From: Methanomicrobiales archaeon
Lineage (GTDB): Archaea > Halobacteriota > Methanomicrobia > Methanomicrobiales > JACTUA01
Length of the DNA: 62,623 nucleotides
Assembly: GCA_030019205.1 (NCBI GenBank)
Contig: JASEFH010000016.1
Location: 1 to 62,623 of the forward strand
Reading direction: 5' to 3'
Below, piece after piece: positions 8,673 through 16,610 of this stretch. A program made the position numbers and the translations under genes. Below the pieces are notes generated by a model that saw nothing but the letters and a program-made list of their open reading frames with translations, did not search any database and had not been told where the DNA came from. The first letter of the stretch is position 1; every line of letters starts with the position of its first letter.

Positions 8673-9895
8673 GCACGTCTCTTCTCGTCCATGAAATAGT
8701 TGAGCTGGTCCCGCACGATATCCCCGACACTGTGCGTGGTCCTGAATCCCAGCCGCTGGATCTTCGTCGTATCGGCAAAGAGGATCGGGACCTCTGCAGG
8801 CCTGAACCGATCGGCGTCAAAGACGATCGGTATCCTCCGTCCGTCACTGTGGACGGCTATCCCCTCGTCCGCCAGCGAGAATTCCAGGTCGCCCTCGAGC
8901 ATCAGGCGATCGACCCGCGTCTTCTCGAATGATACCCCGAAGATATCTGAAGTGTCCTTCTCGGTGGGAGCGTCGACGGTTTTGCCGTTCCGGAACGTCT
9001 CGATCCGCTCGACCGGCATCCCCGCGCTCTCGAGACTGAAGAGGATGTAGCTCAGGACCGATGTCGTCCGCATCGACCCCTGGTTGTAGACGTCGCCCGG
9101 TTGCCCCTCCTCCGCGAGGAGGCAGTAACCGCGCACGACATCGAGGACGTGGGACCAGTCGCGGAACGCCCCCACGTTGCCGATGGTGAGGCGATCGAGA
9201 TCCCCGGCGGCGAGTTTCGCCACCTGGTTCGTGATGACGGACGTGACGAACATGATCCCCCTTCCCGCTCCCTCATGGTTGAAGGCGCGGGAGACGATGG
9301 CACGGGTCCCGTAGGTATGATAATAGTTGCGCATGAGGAAGTCGCCGTAGACCTTGCTCACAGCATAGGGGAACATGGGACGGAGGGGATTCGTCTCCCG
9401 GATTGGGACCTCGGGAATCGCCGCAGGCTCAGGAAAGATCGATCCGTACTTCTTTCTGGCAGACTCGAACTGCTCCTGTGAACTGAAGACGAGCCCGTAC
9501 TCCTCCGAGGATCCGGCAAACACAATCACCGGATCGTACTCTTTCCGCCGCACTGCTTCGAGGAGATTGTTGGTGCCTATGGAGTTGATCTGAGCCGTCT
9601 CGATGGGATGGGTGAACGAGCGGGGGACATAGGACTGTGCCGCCAGGTGAAAGACGACATCCGGCTGTGCGATGTCGAGCGCCGTGGCAAGCCCCGATAT
9701 GTCCTCCAGGTTCCCTTCGATGAAAGTGATCGCGTTCTGCACCCCTTTGGCCCGTATGCTCTCCGGAAGGGAGCCATCAGCCCTGCGCCGAACCAGTCCG
9801 TAGACGTGAGCACCCGCATCCACAAGGTGTCGCGCCAGATAGGCACCGGCAAACCCTCCGATGCCGGTTATGAATACGTTCTTCTCCTTCCACAT
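8669..9895 (-). CDS. GDP-mannose 4,6-dehydratase-like nucleotide-sugar epimerase/dehydratase
   Basis: A 408-residue extended short-chain dehydrogenase. The Rossmann glycine motif is 'GIGGFAGAYLA' near residue 10, 'HLAAQSYVPRSF' and 'GSSEEYG' form the substrate pocket, and the catalytic Tyr-Lys is in 'YAVSKVYGD'. These fit the GDP-mannose 4,6-dehydratase or GDP-4-keto-rhamnose reductase branch, giving a deoxysugar for the glycan built by the neighbouring transferases. The frame stays open 81 codons further upstream, but the ATG at 9895 is preceded by a GGGGGGAG ribosome-binding site and by a TATA box at 9974-9986, so I chose it. First gene of the minus-strand cluster. Confidence 0.88.
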   Translation of the reverse strand: MWKEKNVFITGIGGFAGAYLARHLVDAGAHVYGLVRRRADGSLPESIRAKGVQNAITFIEGNLEDISGLATALDIAQPDVVFHLAAQSYVPRSFTHPIETAQINSIGTNNLLEAVRRKEYDPVIVFAGSSEEYGLVFSSQEQFESARKKYGSIFPEPAAIPEVPIRETNPLRPMFPYAVSKVYGDFLMRNYYHTYGTRAIVSRAFNHEGAGRGIMFVTSVITNQVAKLAAGDLDRLTIGNVGAFRDWSHVLDVVRGYCLLAEEGQPGDVYNQGSMRTTSVLSYILFSLESAGMPVERIETFRNGKTVDAPTEKDTSDIFGVSFEKTRVDRLMLEGDLEFSLADEGIAVHSDGRRIPIVFDADRFRPAEVPILFADTTKIQRLGFRTTHSVGDIVRDQLNYFMDEKRRA

Positions 9896-10560
9896 CCGCC
9901 AATCTCCCCCCCGGAAGAGATGAACTCCGGGAAAATACCGTGTTTTATTTAAATTATCGCCAGATTTTGATAAATTTTTATATACGCATTCCAAGAGCGA
10001 TGTGAGATAGTAAGTATTTCTCGTCCCCTTTGGGGCGTGGAGTACATCTCGATGGACCATCGATCCCGCACCATGCGGTTCGACGCGTTTGGCCTTATGG
10101 GAGGCACTATAGAAAACCTCTCCGGCGTATTTGTACACCTATCCTGCGGGTATTCCCCCGGTTCCGATCGTGCGGGTCCTCCCATCCCCGCAGTGCGATA
10201 GGCCCGTATGGGTCTCTCCCGATCGGGGCCGTCGCACGGAGGGGACGGGGCCTTTCCTGCGAATATGCTGCCCTGGAGCAGCGTCTACCTTCGATGTGGA
10301 TTGCAACAGAGCCCTTCCGGGAGAGGTTTACAGCATTCGCCGCAGATAGCATCTTGTGACAATTGAGTGCCTGGCGATGCCAGAGCGCTTGCCCGCCTGT
10401 TCTGGCCTCCATGGGCAACTATTACCGGTCCCATCGGGAAATTCGGTAGATGCCTTTTGGGATAAGGCGAGCCTTGGATGCAATTCCACCATCCCGGAGA
10501 CCAAGATTAGCCCTCGAGCCCCGCCCCCGATACCATCGACCGGAAATTTTCGCGCACCGC
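9896..10560. other. Gap without a recognisable gene
   Basis: Apart from the promoter and leader of the dehydratase gene (9896-9990), I see no supported gene. The open frames present are short, overlap each other on both strands and encode low-complexity Arg/Pro/Gly-rich sequence typical of noncoding GC-rich DNA. Confidence 0.5.
9974..9986 (-). promoter_or_regulatory. TATA box for the polysaccharide cluster
   Basis: On the minus strand the sequence reads gcgtatataaaaattt, a strong archaeal TATA element in an AT-rich island. A start of transcription about 25 bases downstream (near 9950) would give a leader of about 55 bases before the dehydratase ATG at 9895, with its own ribosome-binding site. 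Confidence 0.6.
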
Positions 10561-10971
10561 TCATCCTTCAACCGTTTCCAGATACCCCGCAATATACCGG
10601 GCAAACTCGCTGAAGTCTCCGAGGTTGTTCTGCAGGATGCCGAATAGAATTCCGATGCCGATATCGGCGTACCAGGATGTTGCGGAGGTTCACCGCCTCG
10701 GCAAAGCGTGCTGCGAACGGTCCGGGCAGAATCCCCTGCTCCCCCACGATCTCGATCACCTCTTTGTACGTATCCGGTTTTCGCAGACCTTGGGCGGCGA
10801 TGATCCTCTCCCCGATAAAGATGCAGGATTCGAGGGCGACCTCAAGATACTTCTGGCTCCCCGGAGCGTGTAGTCCTCCCGGATCTATTGGAGGCTGAAT
10901 TTTCCATACGAATCCAGTATCCTGACGCATTCCTGCAGCCGGTCCATTTTCCTTACGATCTCGTTCTTCAT
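10561..10971 (-). pseudogene. hepT: Broken HepT-type (HEPN) ribonuclease toxin
   Basis: Reading from the ATG at 10971 gives a HepT-like N-terminus (MKNEIVRKMDRLQECVRILD). An in-frame TAG stands at 10885-10887. After a frame change near 10865 the family resumes with 'KYLEVALESCIFIGERIIAA' and 'FAEAVNLRNILV'. A second frame change falls exactly in the catalytic RX4-6HXY motif near 10680, and the tail 'YADIGIGILFGILQNNLGDF' follows in a third frame to a TGA at 10561. The total span of 137 codons equals an intact HepT. With a stop and two frameshifts this is a dead gene, not a sequencing error. Its partner lies directly upstream. Confidence 0.85.
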
Positions 10972-11394
10972 GGCAGCCCTTTTTTGCAATCCTTTGGAGC
11001 GCGAATCCGGTATGCCGCTCGATATCGTACTTCATATCCAGGTACTCCGACAGGATCCCGCTCTCCACACGGATCCGGGTCTCCCTGTCGTCTTTCATCA
11101 GTTTGCCGTGCTTGATGATGTTGAACTTCAGAAGCGGCGGGCATCGTTCATCACCACCCGATCGACACGGTCCGTCCGCAGAATGCCCGCCAGTTCGGAC
11201 ATCAGCCTCAGCCGCATCCTGAACCCCGCACGAGCGTCCAGCGACTCGTCGAGGTTGACGGCAATGTCGATATCGCTCAACGGCCCCTCCCTTCCCTCTG
11301 CAGCCGAGCCGAAGAGGTAGGCGAGTCTGACGCTCTCTCTGCTGCCGAAATATTCCACGACCTTCTCCTCGGCGCCGGGGAAGTTCTCCGCCAT
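10972..11394 (-). pseudogene. mntA: Frameshifted MntA-type nucleotidyltransferase antitoxin
   Basis: The ATG at 11394 opens a minimal nucleotidyltransferase with the hallmark GSX10DXD motif at residues 29-43 (GSAAEGREG...SDIDIAV). In HepT systems the antitoxin AMPylates or blocks the HEPN toxin. Near 11138-11142 one C appears to be missing: the frame ends in 'VMNDARRF', but shifting by one base restores 'PPLLKFNIIKHGKLM' and the family's C-terminal stretch 'SGILSEYLDMKYDIERHTGF'. It runs into the hepT start at 10971. A single-base change could be an error, but the heavily damaged toxin next door makes real decay more likely. Confidence 0.82.
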
Positions 11395-12569
11395 CTCCGC
11401 TTTCTCCTTATGCAAAGATGGTATGCACAGGAAAGGTTGATGAATCCTCTGATTGCCCCGCAATCTCTCCTGCATGTCCAGCAGACGCAAAACCCGGACG
11501 CGTCACCGGTCGGCACGGGTTGCATCCTCAGGGAGGGGAGAGGTGGGTCCTCCTCATGCTCCGGGGCAATTTTCGGTATTTTCATGGGAGAGGACTTGGC
11601 CGTTCCATCCACGGGAGGTCTGCGCACGGGACGGATCGAAGGAGATGTGAGAGGATGTTACCAGGGTTTCCCTAAAAGATCGTGGATGCACGCGGAATAC
11701 GGTCACAGCACGGGGCCAGGGAGACGATCGAATATTCGAAACGCAGGACGGCGATAGGGCGGCACCCCATCCCCCACGATTGCGACAGGGCTGGTTGGGG
11801 GGCACGAGATCGATCTCGGAAAAGAGTCCGAGATTGGAGCGATATCGCTCCTGTCCCCCGGCATCCCCAATGCGAGGATATTGCACGCAGGGTGGAGGCG
11901 CGGTGAAGTATCACCCCCGATCTACCCCCCGGGGAAACCGTCGCAACAGCAGGGGCGGGGGCGGTTGGGGGGTGCTTTCCCCCTCCGGTGCGATGAGCCT
12001 GCAGGAGGGGCTTTTCGGACCGGTGTCGTACGCAAGATCCCCGACCTCGTGCAGGAACATCGAGAAGGAGCCGGCAACCCGGATCGAGACCTGTCCTGCT
12101 GCGGGGATGCATCCCTCTCCCGATCCCCCCGTAGTCGCGATAGCCCGAAGGGTCCTGCCCTCCCCGGGGAGCGATCTACCAGCACACCGGCGTCCATGGT
12201 CTGCCACCGTCCGAAGAGCCGACGGGAAGGGGGAGGGCAACTCTGCCGACCCGGTAAATGGCGGTATGACCGCGGCTCCCTGCAGAGATGTGCCGGATCG
12301 CGTTTGCGCATCCAGACCGCCCCCGCCGACGGGGAGAGCCCATCGGGCCCGTCTGTCGCAGACAGGTATTCTGCGTCCTGCCGCACCCGTTGAACAGGGA
12401 GTCCCGGATAATGAGCCGCTTCGCTCCGGACCGGCCGGATACGACGAGCCCCCACCATGCGCCCCTGGATCCCGCAAAAAAGTTCCCCGCATCCCCATAC
12501 CGGTACAGACGGGTGAGATCGCCGGGCAATGCGATCCTTCAAGACTTCTGCCGTCCCATGCTCAGGGGA
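11395..12569. other. 1.2-kb gap without a recognisable gene
   Basis: No frame here encodes a protein I recognise. Long open frames on both strands are Arg/Pro/Gly-rich and mutually overlapping. Runs of G such as ggttggggggcacg and gcggttggggggtgc recur at about 11790 and 11965 within similar surroundings. The open frame that enters from 11780 becomes genuine coding sequence only at the FAD synthase start, 12938. Confidence 0.5.
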
Positions 12570-12941
12570 ATGAAGATCCGCGGCATCACCCGGAGCCTCC
12601 TCGACCTCCTCCTCCGGCTCGGGGCCGAGAACCACCCCTGCGAGTTCGCCGCCGTGCTCCGCGAGGAGGGCGGGGTGATCCAGGAGCTCGACCTCCTCCC
12701 CGGCACCATCGGGCGGGAGGAGAGCGCCTCCGTGCTCCTCGACATGATGCCGCTCGACACCCACATGGCCGGGAGCGCCCACAGCCACCCGAACGGCGTG
12801 CTGACGCCGTCGGGCGCGGACCTGGCCTTCTTCCCGCGGACGGGGAGGTACCACGTCATCGTCGGATACCCCTACAGGAAGCACAGCTGGCGCTGCTACT
12901 CGGCCGGCGGGGATCCCGTGGAGATCGAGGTGATCGAGTGA
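12570..12941 (+). CDS. JAMM/MPN-domain metalloprotein
   Basis: A 123-residue single-domain JAMM (MPN+) protein. The zinc motif is complete: 'HSHPNGVLTPSGADL' supplies His-x-His, Ser and Asp, and an upstream acidic residue lies in 'CEFAAVLREEGG'. Members act as isopeptidases on ubiquitin-like (SAMP) conjugates or process sulfur-carrier proteins; which applies here is unknown. The ATG at 12570 begins MKIRGITRSLLDLL; an ATG at 12558 is an alternative, and neither has ideal ribosome-binding-site spacing. The stop overlaps the GTG of the FAD synthase gene (GTGA), so both are made from one message. Confidence 0.8.
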   Translation: MKIRGITRSLLDLLLRLGAENHPCEFAAVLREEGGVIQELDLLPGTIGREESASVLLDMMPLDTHMAGSAHSHPNGVLTPSGADLAFFPRTGRYHVIVGYPYRKHSWRCYSAGGDPVEIEVIE

Positions 12942-13366
12942 GGCGGGTGGTCGCGACCGGGACCTTCGACATCCTGCACCCCGGGCACATCTACTACCTG
13001 GAGGAGTCGAGAAGACTCGGGGACGAACTCCACGTCATCGTCGCGCGGGACGTGAACGTGCGGCACAAACCGCGGCCCATCGTCCCCGAGGCGCAGCGGC
13101 TGCAGATGGTGAGCGCCCTGAAACCGGTCGACCACGCGTGCCTGGGGGACCTGGACGACATGTACCGCCCGATCCGGGAGATTCGCCCGGCGGTGATCAC
13201 CCTCGGCTACAACCAGCACTTCAGCGAGGAGCGGCTGCGGCAGGAGCTGCGGGCCCGCGGGCTCGAGACCGAGGTGGTGCGGATCGGGCCCTACTGCGGC
13301 GCGCCGCTGGTGAGCTCCACGCAGATCGTTCAGCGCGCGATCGAGCTGCGATCCCCGAAACCCTAG
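12938..13366 (+). CDS. ribL: FAD synthase, archaeal RibL-type
   Basis: A 142-residue nucleotidyltransferase of the glycerol-3-phosphate cytidylyltransferase superfamily. The signature is 'TGTFDILHPGHIYYLEESRR' (HPGH at residues 14-17), followed by 'VIVARDVNVRHK' and the distal 'VSSTQIVQ' that corresponds to the (I/V)SST motif. Length, and the cysteine in the C-terminal segment 'IGPYCGAPLVSST', agree with archaeal RibL, which adenylylates FMN to FAD. The frame is open far upstream, but the GTG at 12938 gives the canonical N-terminus and overlaps the JAMM gene's stop by four bases. Confidence 0.88.
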   Translation: MRRVVATGTFDILHPGHIYYLEESRRLGDELHVIVARDVNVRHKPRPIVPEAQRLQMVSALKPVDHACLGDLDDMYRPIREIRPAVITLGYNQHFSEERLRQELRARGLETEVVRIGPYCGAPLVSSTQIVQRAIELRSPKP

Positions 13367-13424
13367 ACGCCGCCATCCACGACTATTAAGAGGTCGCACC
13401 GCCACCACTCTTTTACGATGCGCC

Positions 13425-14072
13425 ATGCGTTCCGAACTTGCCGAAGAGATCGATAAACTTGCCGCCCTCGCGCGGGAGCGGGGGGCGGAGGTGCGCACGA
13501 TCCGGGCGAAGGATGTCGTCGTCGCCGACTGGGTGCGGTTCAAGTGCCGCTACGGCTGCAAGGGGTACGCGAAGCACATGTCCTGCCCGCCGTACGCCCC
13601 GCCCGTTGCGGATACGAGGAGGATGGTCGCCGAGTACGACCACGGCATCCTGGTGCGGTTCGAGGGCATACCGGGCCACAGGGACCTCAAACCGGAGGAG
13701 ATCCCCGAAGACTTCCACCCGTTCCTCCGCGACCTGATCCTCTGGGTGAACGGCACCATCCACTTCCTGGAGAAGACCGCCTTCTACGACGGGTTCTACA
13801 AGGCCTTCGGATTCGGCGCCTATCCCTGCATCTACTGCGAGCACGAGCATTGCGTCGCCGAGGAGCAGGCGGGCGTCGTCGACGAGAGCATACGGCGGAT
13901 GTGCCGCCACATGGACCTCGTCCGCCCCACGATGGAGGGGGCGGGCATGGACGTCTTCGCCACGGCGAAGAACGCCGGCTGGGACCTGCGCGTCGTCCCC
14001 TGCAGGGACCTGGAGTACGGCATGATCGTCCACGGCAACATCACCTCGATCGGGCTTGTGCTCCTGGAGTGA
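13425..14072 (+). CDS. DUF2284 predicted metal-binding protein
   Basis: A 215-residue cytoplasmic protein of the DUF2284 family, common in methanogens. The cysteine motifs expected of the family are present: 'CRYGCKGYAKHMSCPPYAPP' near residues 40-60, 'YPCIYCEHEHC' near 135-145, and a late cysteine in 'VVPCRDLEYG'. These probably ligate a metal or Fe-S cluster; no reaction is known. A TATA-like actattaaga at about 13382 lies upstream of the ATG. Monocistronic by position. Confidence 0.85.
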   Translation: MRSELAEEIDKLAALARERGAEVRTIRAKDVVVADWVRFKCRYGCKGYAKHMSCPPYAPPVADTRRMVAEYDHGILVRFEGIPGHRDLKPEEIPEDFHPFLRDLILWVNGTIHFLEKTAFYDGFYKAFGFGAYPCIYCEHEHCVAEEQAGVVDESIRRMCRHMDLVRPTMEGAGMDVFATAKNAGWDLRVVPCRDLEYGMIVHGNITSIGLVLLE

Positions 14073-14189
14073 AGGGGGACGCGCGCGGCGGGTGCACGGG
14101 GGACCGGTCTGCGGCGATGCGACGATGCCGCACGGCGGACCCGGGCGGACGAGAGGGCGGGCACCGCGCGGGCGCGGGGGGGAACCGCA

Positions 14190-14201
14190 TAAAAAGTATA
14201 T
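14190..14201 (+). promoter_or_regulatory. TATA box for the VapBC-like pair
   Basis: The sequence gcataaaaagtatatc stands out in a GC-rich surround. Transcription about 25 bases downstream would start close to the ATG at 14227, consistent with a nearly leaderless antitoxin mRNA. Confidence 0.5.
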
Positions 14202-14226
14202 CATCCATGCCTGCGGACGATCCCGC

Positions 14227-14463
14227 ATGGGAACGAAGACGACCGGCGCGGCGATGCCCGCGAACGCCGGAAGCCGTGGACGGGCGCCAGATCCGCGAGG
14301 TCCCGCAGAGTGCGCTTCGATGGATGCACCGCCACAGAGGAGGTTGTCAGCGATCGTCCGGGAGTTCGGACCCAACCCGGACCTCGCGGATGCGATCGAG
14401 AAGGCGTATCGGGAGATGCGGAACCTAAAACCGCGGGAGTCCGGTCCGCATGCCGACTCTTGA
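14227..14463 (+). CDS. Putative VapB-type antitoxin
   Basis: A 78-residue frame starting MGTKT, the N-terminus typical of archaeal VapB (DUF217-like) antitoxins. It ends with 'LSAIVREFGPNPDLADAIEK', a helix of the kind that binds the PIN toxin. It overlaps the toxin start by 14 bases, the usual toxin-antitoxin arrangement. The middle (about residues 6-40) is low-complexity and does not look like the family, so the gene may have suffered compensating frameshifts. An ATG at 14320 would give only the C-terminal 47 residues. Identity rests on position plus both ends, hence moderate confidence. Confidence 0.5.
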   Translation: MGTKTTGAAMPANAGSRGRAPDPRGPAECASMDAPPQRRLSAIVREFGPNPDLADAIEKAYREMRNLKPRESGPHADS

Positions 14464-14821
14464 CGCCTCCTTCATCGCCGCTCTCATCCGCCACGAGTCA
14501 GCGGCGCTGGCAACGCTGGCGGAACTCGAGGAGAGCGGCGCCCCCCTGGCGACGACGCCGATCGATCTGCTCGCACTGTTCCGGGGAGTCTATGCGACGG
14601 AGTCGATCGAGCAGAATCTCCGGGAGGCGAAGGCGATCCTCGAGCACCTGACCCTGCTGCCCATCGCCGAAGAGACCTGCGAGGTCTTCGGGAAGATCGC
14701 CGCATACCTCCGCGCGCAGGGGAGACCGATCGGGGATCTCGAGGGGGCGATCGCGGCAGCCGCTCTCTGCAGCGACGAACGCTTCTCGAGAGTGCCGGGT
14801 CTGACCGTGATGCCCTACTGA
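14450..14821 (+). CDS. PIN-domain ribonuclease (VapC-like toxin)
   Basis: A 123-residue PIN-domain protein. The first catalytic acid is in 'MPTLDASFIAALI', a later one in 'IGDLEGAIAAAAL', and 'RFSRVPGLTVMPY' is the common C-terminal PIN ending. The acid normally found in the second motif (E-L-x-x-G) is not at its usual place: the segment reads 'IDLLALFRGVYATE', so metal binding may use Asp or may be weakened. Expected to cleave RNA and to be restrained by the overlapping upstream gene. Confidence 0.75.
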   Translation: MPTLDASFIAALIRHESAALATLAELEESGAPLATTPIDLLALFRGVYATESIEQNLREAKAILEHLTLLPIAEETCEVFGKIAAYLRAQGRPIGDLEGAIAAAALCSDERFSRVPGLTVMPY

Positions 14822-14938
14822 CCGGCCACCTCCGGCTGTCGCACCGGGACCCGATGGCGGGGCCTGCACGACCCGTCCCGGCGGCAACCGCACAGCGGTG
14901 CGCAGGTGCGGGGCGGGCTGCCCTCTCCGATGGAGAGG

Positions 14939-15271
14939 TCAGATCAGGAAGAAGAGGTTGTTCACGATCACGGCGAGGTAGAAACCGGCCAGGGCCACGA
15001 TCAGGTACGCACCGCTCGACGGGACGAGCCTCTCGCAGCACCGGGCGACGATAACGATCACCGCCAGGACAGCGGTCTTCACCGCGAGGTGGAGCAGGGG
15101 GCTTGCCACCACCTGCTCCATCAGGGGATTGTGCTCCAGCAGCCCCAACCGCATCGCCGCCTCGGTCGTGATCACGTCCGCCCACATGAGAAAGCCCAGA
15201 ACGCACCCGAATATGGCAACCCGGCTCTGCTTGCCCTCTCCCGGGGTCATCGATGTATGCATGCGGATCAT
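14939..15271 (-). CDS. Small membrane protein (DUF5658-like)
   Basis: About 110 residues with three to four hydrophobic helices. The pattern 'DVITTEAAMRLGLLEHNPLM' (Asp-x-x-Thr-Thr ... Glu-x-Asn-Pro) resembles the DUF5658 family of small archaeal and bacterial membrane proteins of unknown function. I prefer the ATG at 15271 (MIRMHTSM) because the preceding codons look noncoding; ATGs at 15262 and 15247 are alternatives. It faces the DUF365 gene across a short divergent region. Confidence 0.65.
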   Translation of the reverse strand: MIRMHTSMTPGEGKQSRVAIFGCVLGFLMWADVITTEAAMRLGLLEHNPLMEQVVASPLLHLAVKTAVLAVIVIVARCCERLVPSSGAYLIVALAGFYLAVIVNNLFFLI

Positions 15272-15307
15272 TCTATATGAACGTTGCCCCCTCACCGCCG
15301 GTGCCAA

Positions 15308-15318
15308 GCATTAAACAC
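15308..15318 (+). promoter_or_regulatory. TATA box for the DUF365 gene
   Basis: The element gcattaaacac is centred about 29 bases before the ATG at 15342, the spacing expected for a leaderless archaeal transcript. Confidence 0.4.
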
Positions 15319-15341
15319 ACCCTGAAGAGTACCTGAGATCG

Positions 15342-15755
15342 ATGAGCAGAATCGTCGGTGTTGCCTACCCCATCCCCCGGCGCTACGTATCCCGCTTCTT
15401 CGGCGGCGGCCGGACCGTCTTTGTCAAGCCCGCCAGCACCTACCGGCACCTGAAAAGCGGCATGCGGTTCCTCTTCTACCGGAGCGGGGAGGACCCCGCC
15501 CTCGTGGGAGAGGCGCGTATCAAACGGATCTTCGTCTCGGAGAATCCCCTCCAGTTCCTGGACACCTACGGCGACCGCCTCTTCCTGGACCGGGACGAGC
15601 TCCTCGCCTACATGCAGTCCCGCGGGAGCGGGGACGGGCAGGCGGACGGCGCGCGCCTCTGGGTGGCGATCGAGCTCGAAAACATCCAGCCCCGCGAGCG
15701 GACGGAGGGAGAGGCTCTGTCCGTGCCCGCCGGCGGGCAGTACATCCGCGAGTGA
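15342..15755 (+). CDS. DUF365 protein
   Basis: A 137-residue archaeal protein of the DUF365 family, recognised by 'GVAYPIPRRYVSRFF', 'TVFVKPASTYRHLKSGMRF' and 'VGEARIKRIFVSENPLQFLD'. The fold is PUA/ASCH-like, so RNA binding is plausible but untested. It converges on the metallopeptidase gene, with only five bases between the stops. Confidence 0.8.
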   Translation: MSRIVGVAYPIPRRYVSRFFGGGRTVFVKPASTYRHLKSGMRFLFYRSGEDPALVGEARIKRIFVSENPLQFLDTYGDRLFLDRDELLAYMQSRGSGDGQADGARLWVAIELENIQPRERTEGEALSVPAGGQYIRE

Positions 15756-15760
15756 AGAGT

Positions 15761-16540
15761 TCAGGATCCGCCGGAGGGGCGGCGTGAACGGTTCTCCCAC
15801 TCCCCCATCTCGCGGATCACGCGCCAGCAGCGGTTCCTCTGGAGGACGATCCAGTACTTCCTGAGGTCCCGGTCCGCCTGCCGCAGATCGGGGCAGTAGG
15901 TCTCCACCGTCTGCCAGAAGAGGGGGGAGTGATCGGGGTGGATCAGGTGCGCCAGCTCGTGGACGACGACGTAATCCCTGAGCGGGTCCGGCAGCGCTGC
16001 CAGGGCGAGGTTGAAGGAGAGGTGCTTCCTCCCGGAGCAGCTGGCCCAGCGTGTCTTCTGCGTCCGCACCCCGATGCTCTCGTAGTCGACCCGCATCCGC
16101 TTCGCGGCGCGCTCCACCCGCCGGGCGAGGTCCGACTTGAGGTTCGCGATCAGGAACGTTCTGAGACCCTGCGGCGTGGAGTAGGTGAGCGCCCCATCGT
16201 CGGCGAACCCGCACCCGGTTCCCTGCCGCAGGAGGTAGTACCGCCCGTTCAGGAGCAGGAGATCCTCCGTGCCCAGCGTGTCTTCGGTGAGATCCGCCAG
16301 TTCTCTGCGCTTCTTCTCGATCCAGGCGGACTTGCGCCGGATGAACGGCTCCACGTCCACGCCCGGCGGGGCGGTGACCTGCAGCCGCCCGTCCGGCAGC
16401 ACCCGAAGCCGCATCACGGTGACCGCTCTCCGCAGAACCTCCACATCGGTCTCGTCCGGTCCCGGCACCATGGATTGCAGGAAGGTTTCTTCTCCTCCCG
16501 CATAAACCCCCACAGTCCGTCTCGCCGGCCGAAGACCCAC
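15761..16540 (-). CDS. YgjP/DUF45-family metallopeptidase
   Basis: A YgjP-type (M48-like) metal-dependent hydrolase of up to 259 residues. The motif 'VVHELAHLIHPDHSPLFW' gives HExxH and the third ligand His, and 'WASCSGRKHLSFN' is the family's other landmark. 'IRRKSAWIEKKRREL' is the helix usual before the catalytic part. The start is uncertain: GTG at 16540 gives the longest form, ATG at 16471 a 236-residue form that begins just before the conserved domain. In bacteria such genes often accompany restriction systems, and here it lies back to back with an ATPase-TOPRIM pair. Confidence 0.82.
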   Translation of the reverse strand: MGLRPARRTVGVYAGGEETFLQSMVPGPDETDVEVLRRAVTVMRLRVLPDGRLQVTAPPGVDVEPFIRRKSAWIEKKRRELADLTEDTLGTEDLLLLNGRYYLLRQGTGCGFADDGALTYSTPQGLRTFLIANLKSDLARRVERAAKRMRVDYESIGVRTQKTRWASCSGRKHLSFNLALAALPDPLRDYVVVHELAHLIHPDHSPLFWQTVETYCPDLRQADRDLRKYWIVLQRNRCWRVIREMGEWENRSRRPSGGS

Positions 16541-16610
16541 GCATCGACGCCGTTATGTAGGAGCATGCCGGAATACCGGGTATACCTGCGGCAGAAAGGG
16601 GATCTGACCT

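Noticed and set aside
11780-11990. G-run motifs as a quadruplex element
   Set aside because: Two loosely similar G-rich patches in GC-rich noncoding DNA are not enough to support a function.
11780-12937. Upstream part of the open frame that contains FAD synthase
   Set aside because: Arg/Pro-rich with no motif; the GTG at 12938 gives the canonical FAD synthase N-terminus and overlaps the JAMM gene stop.
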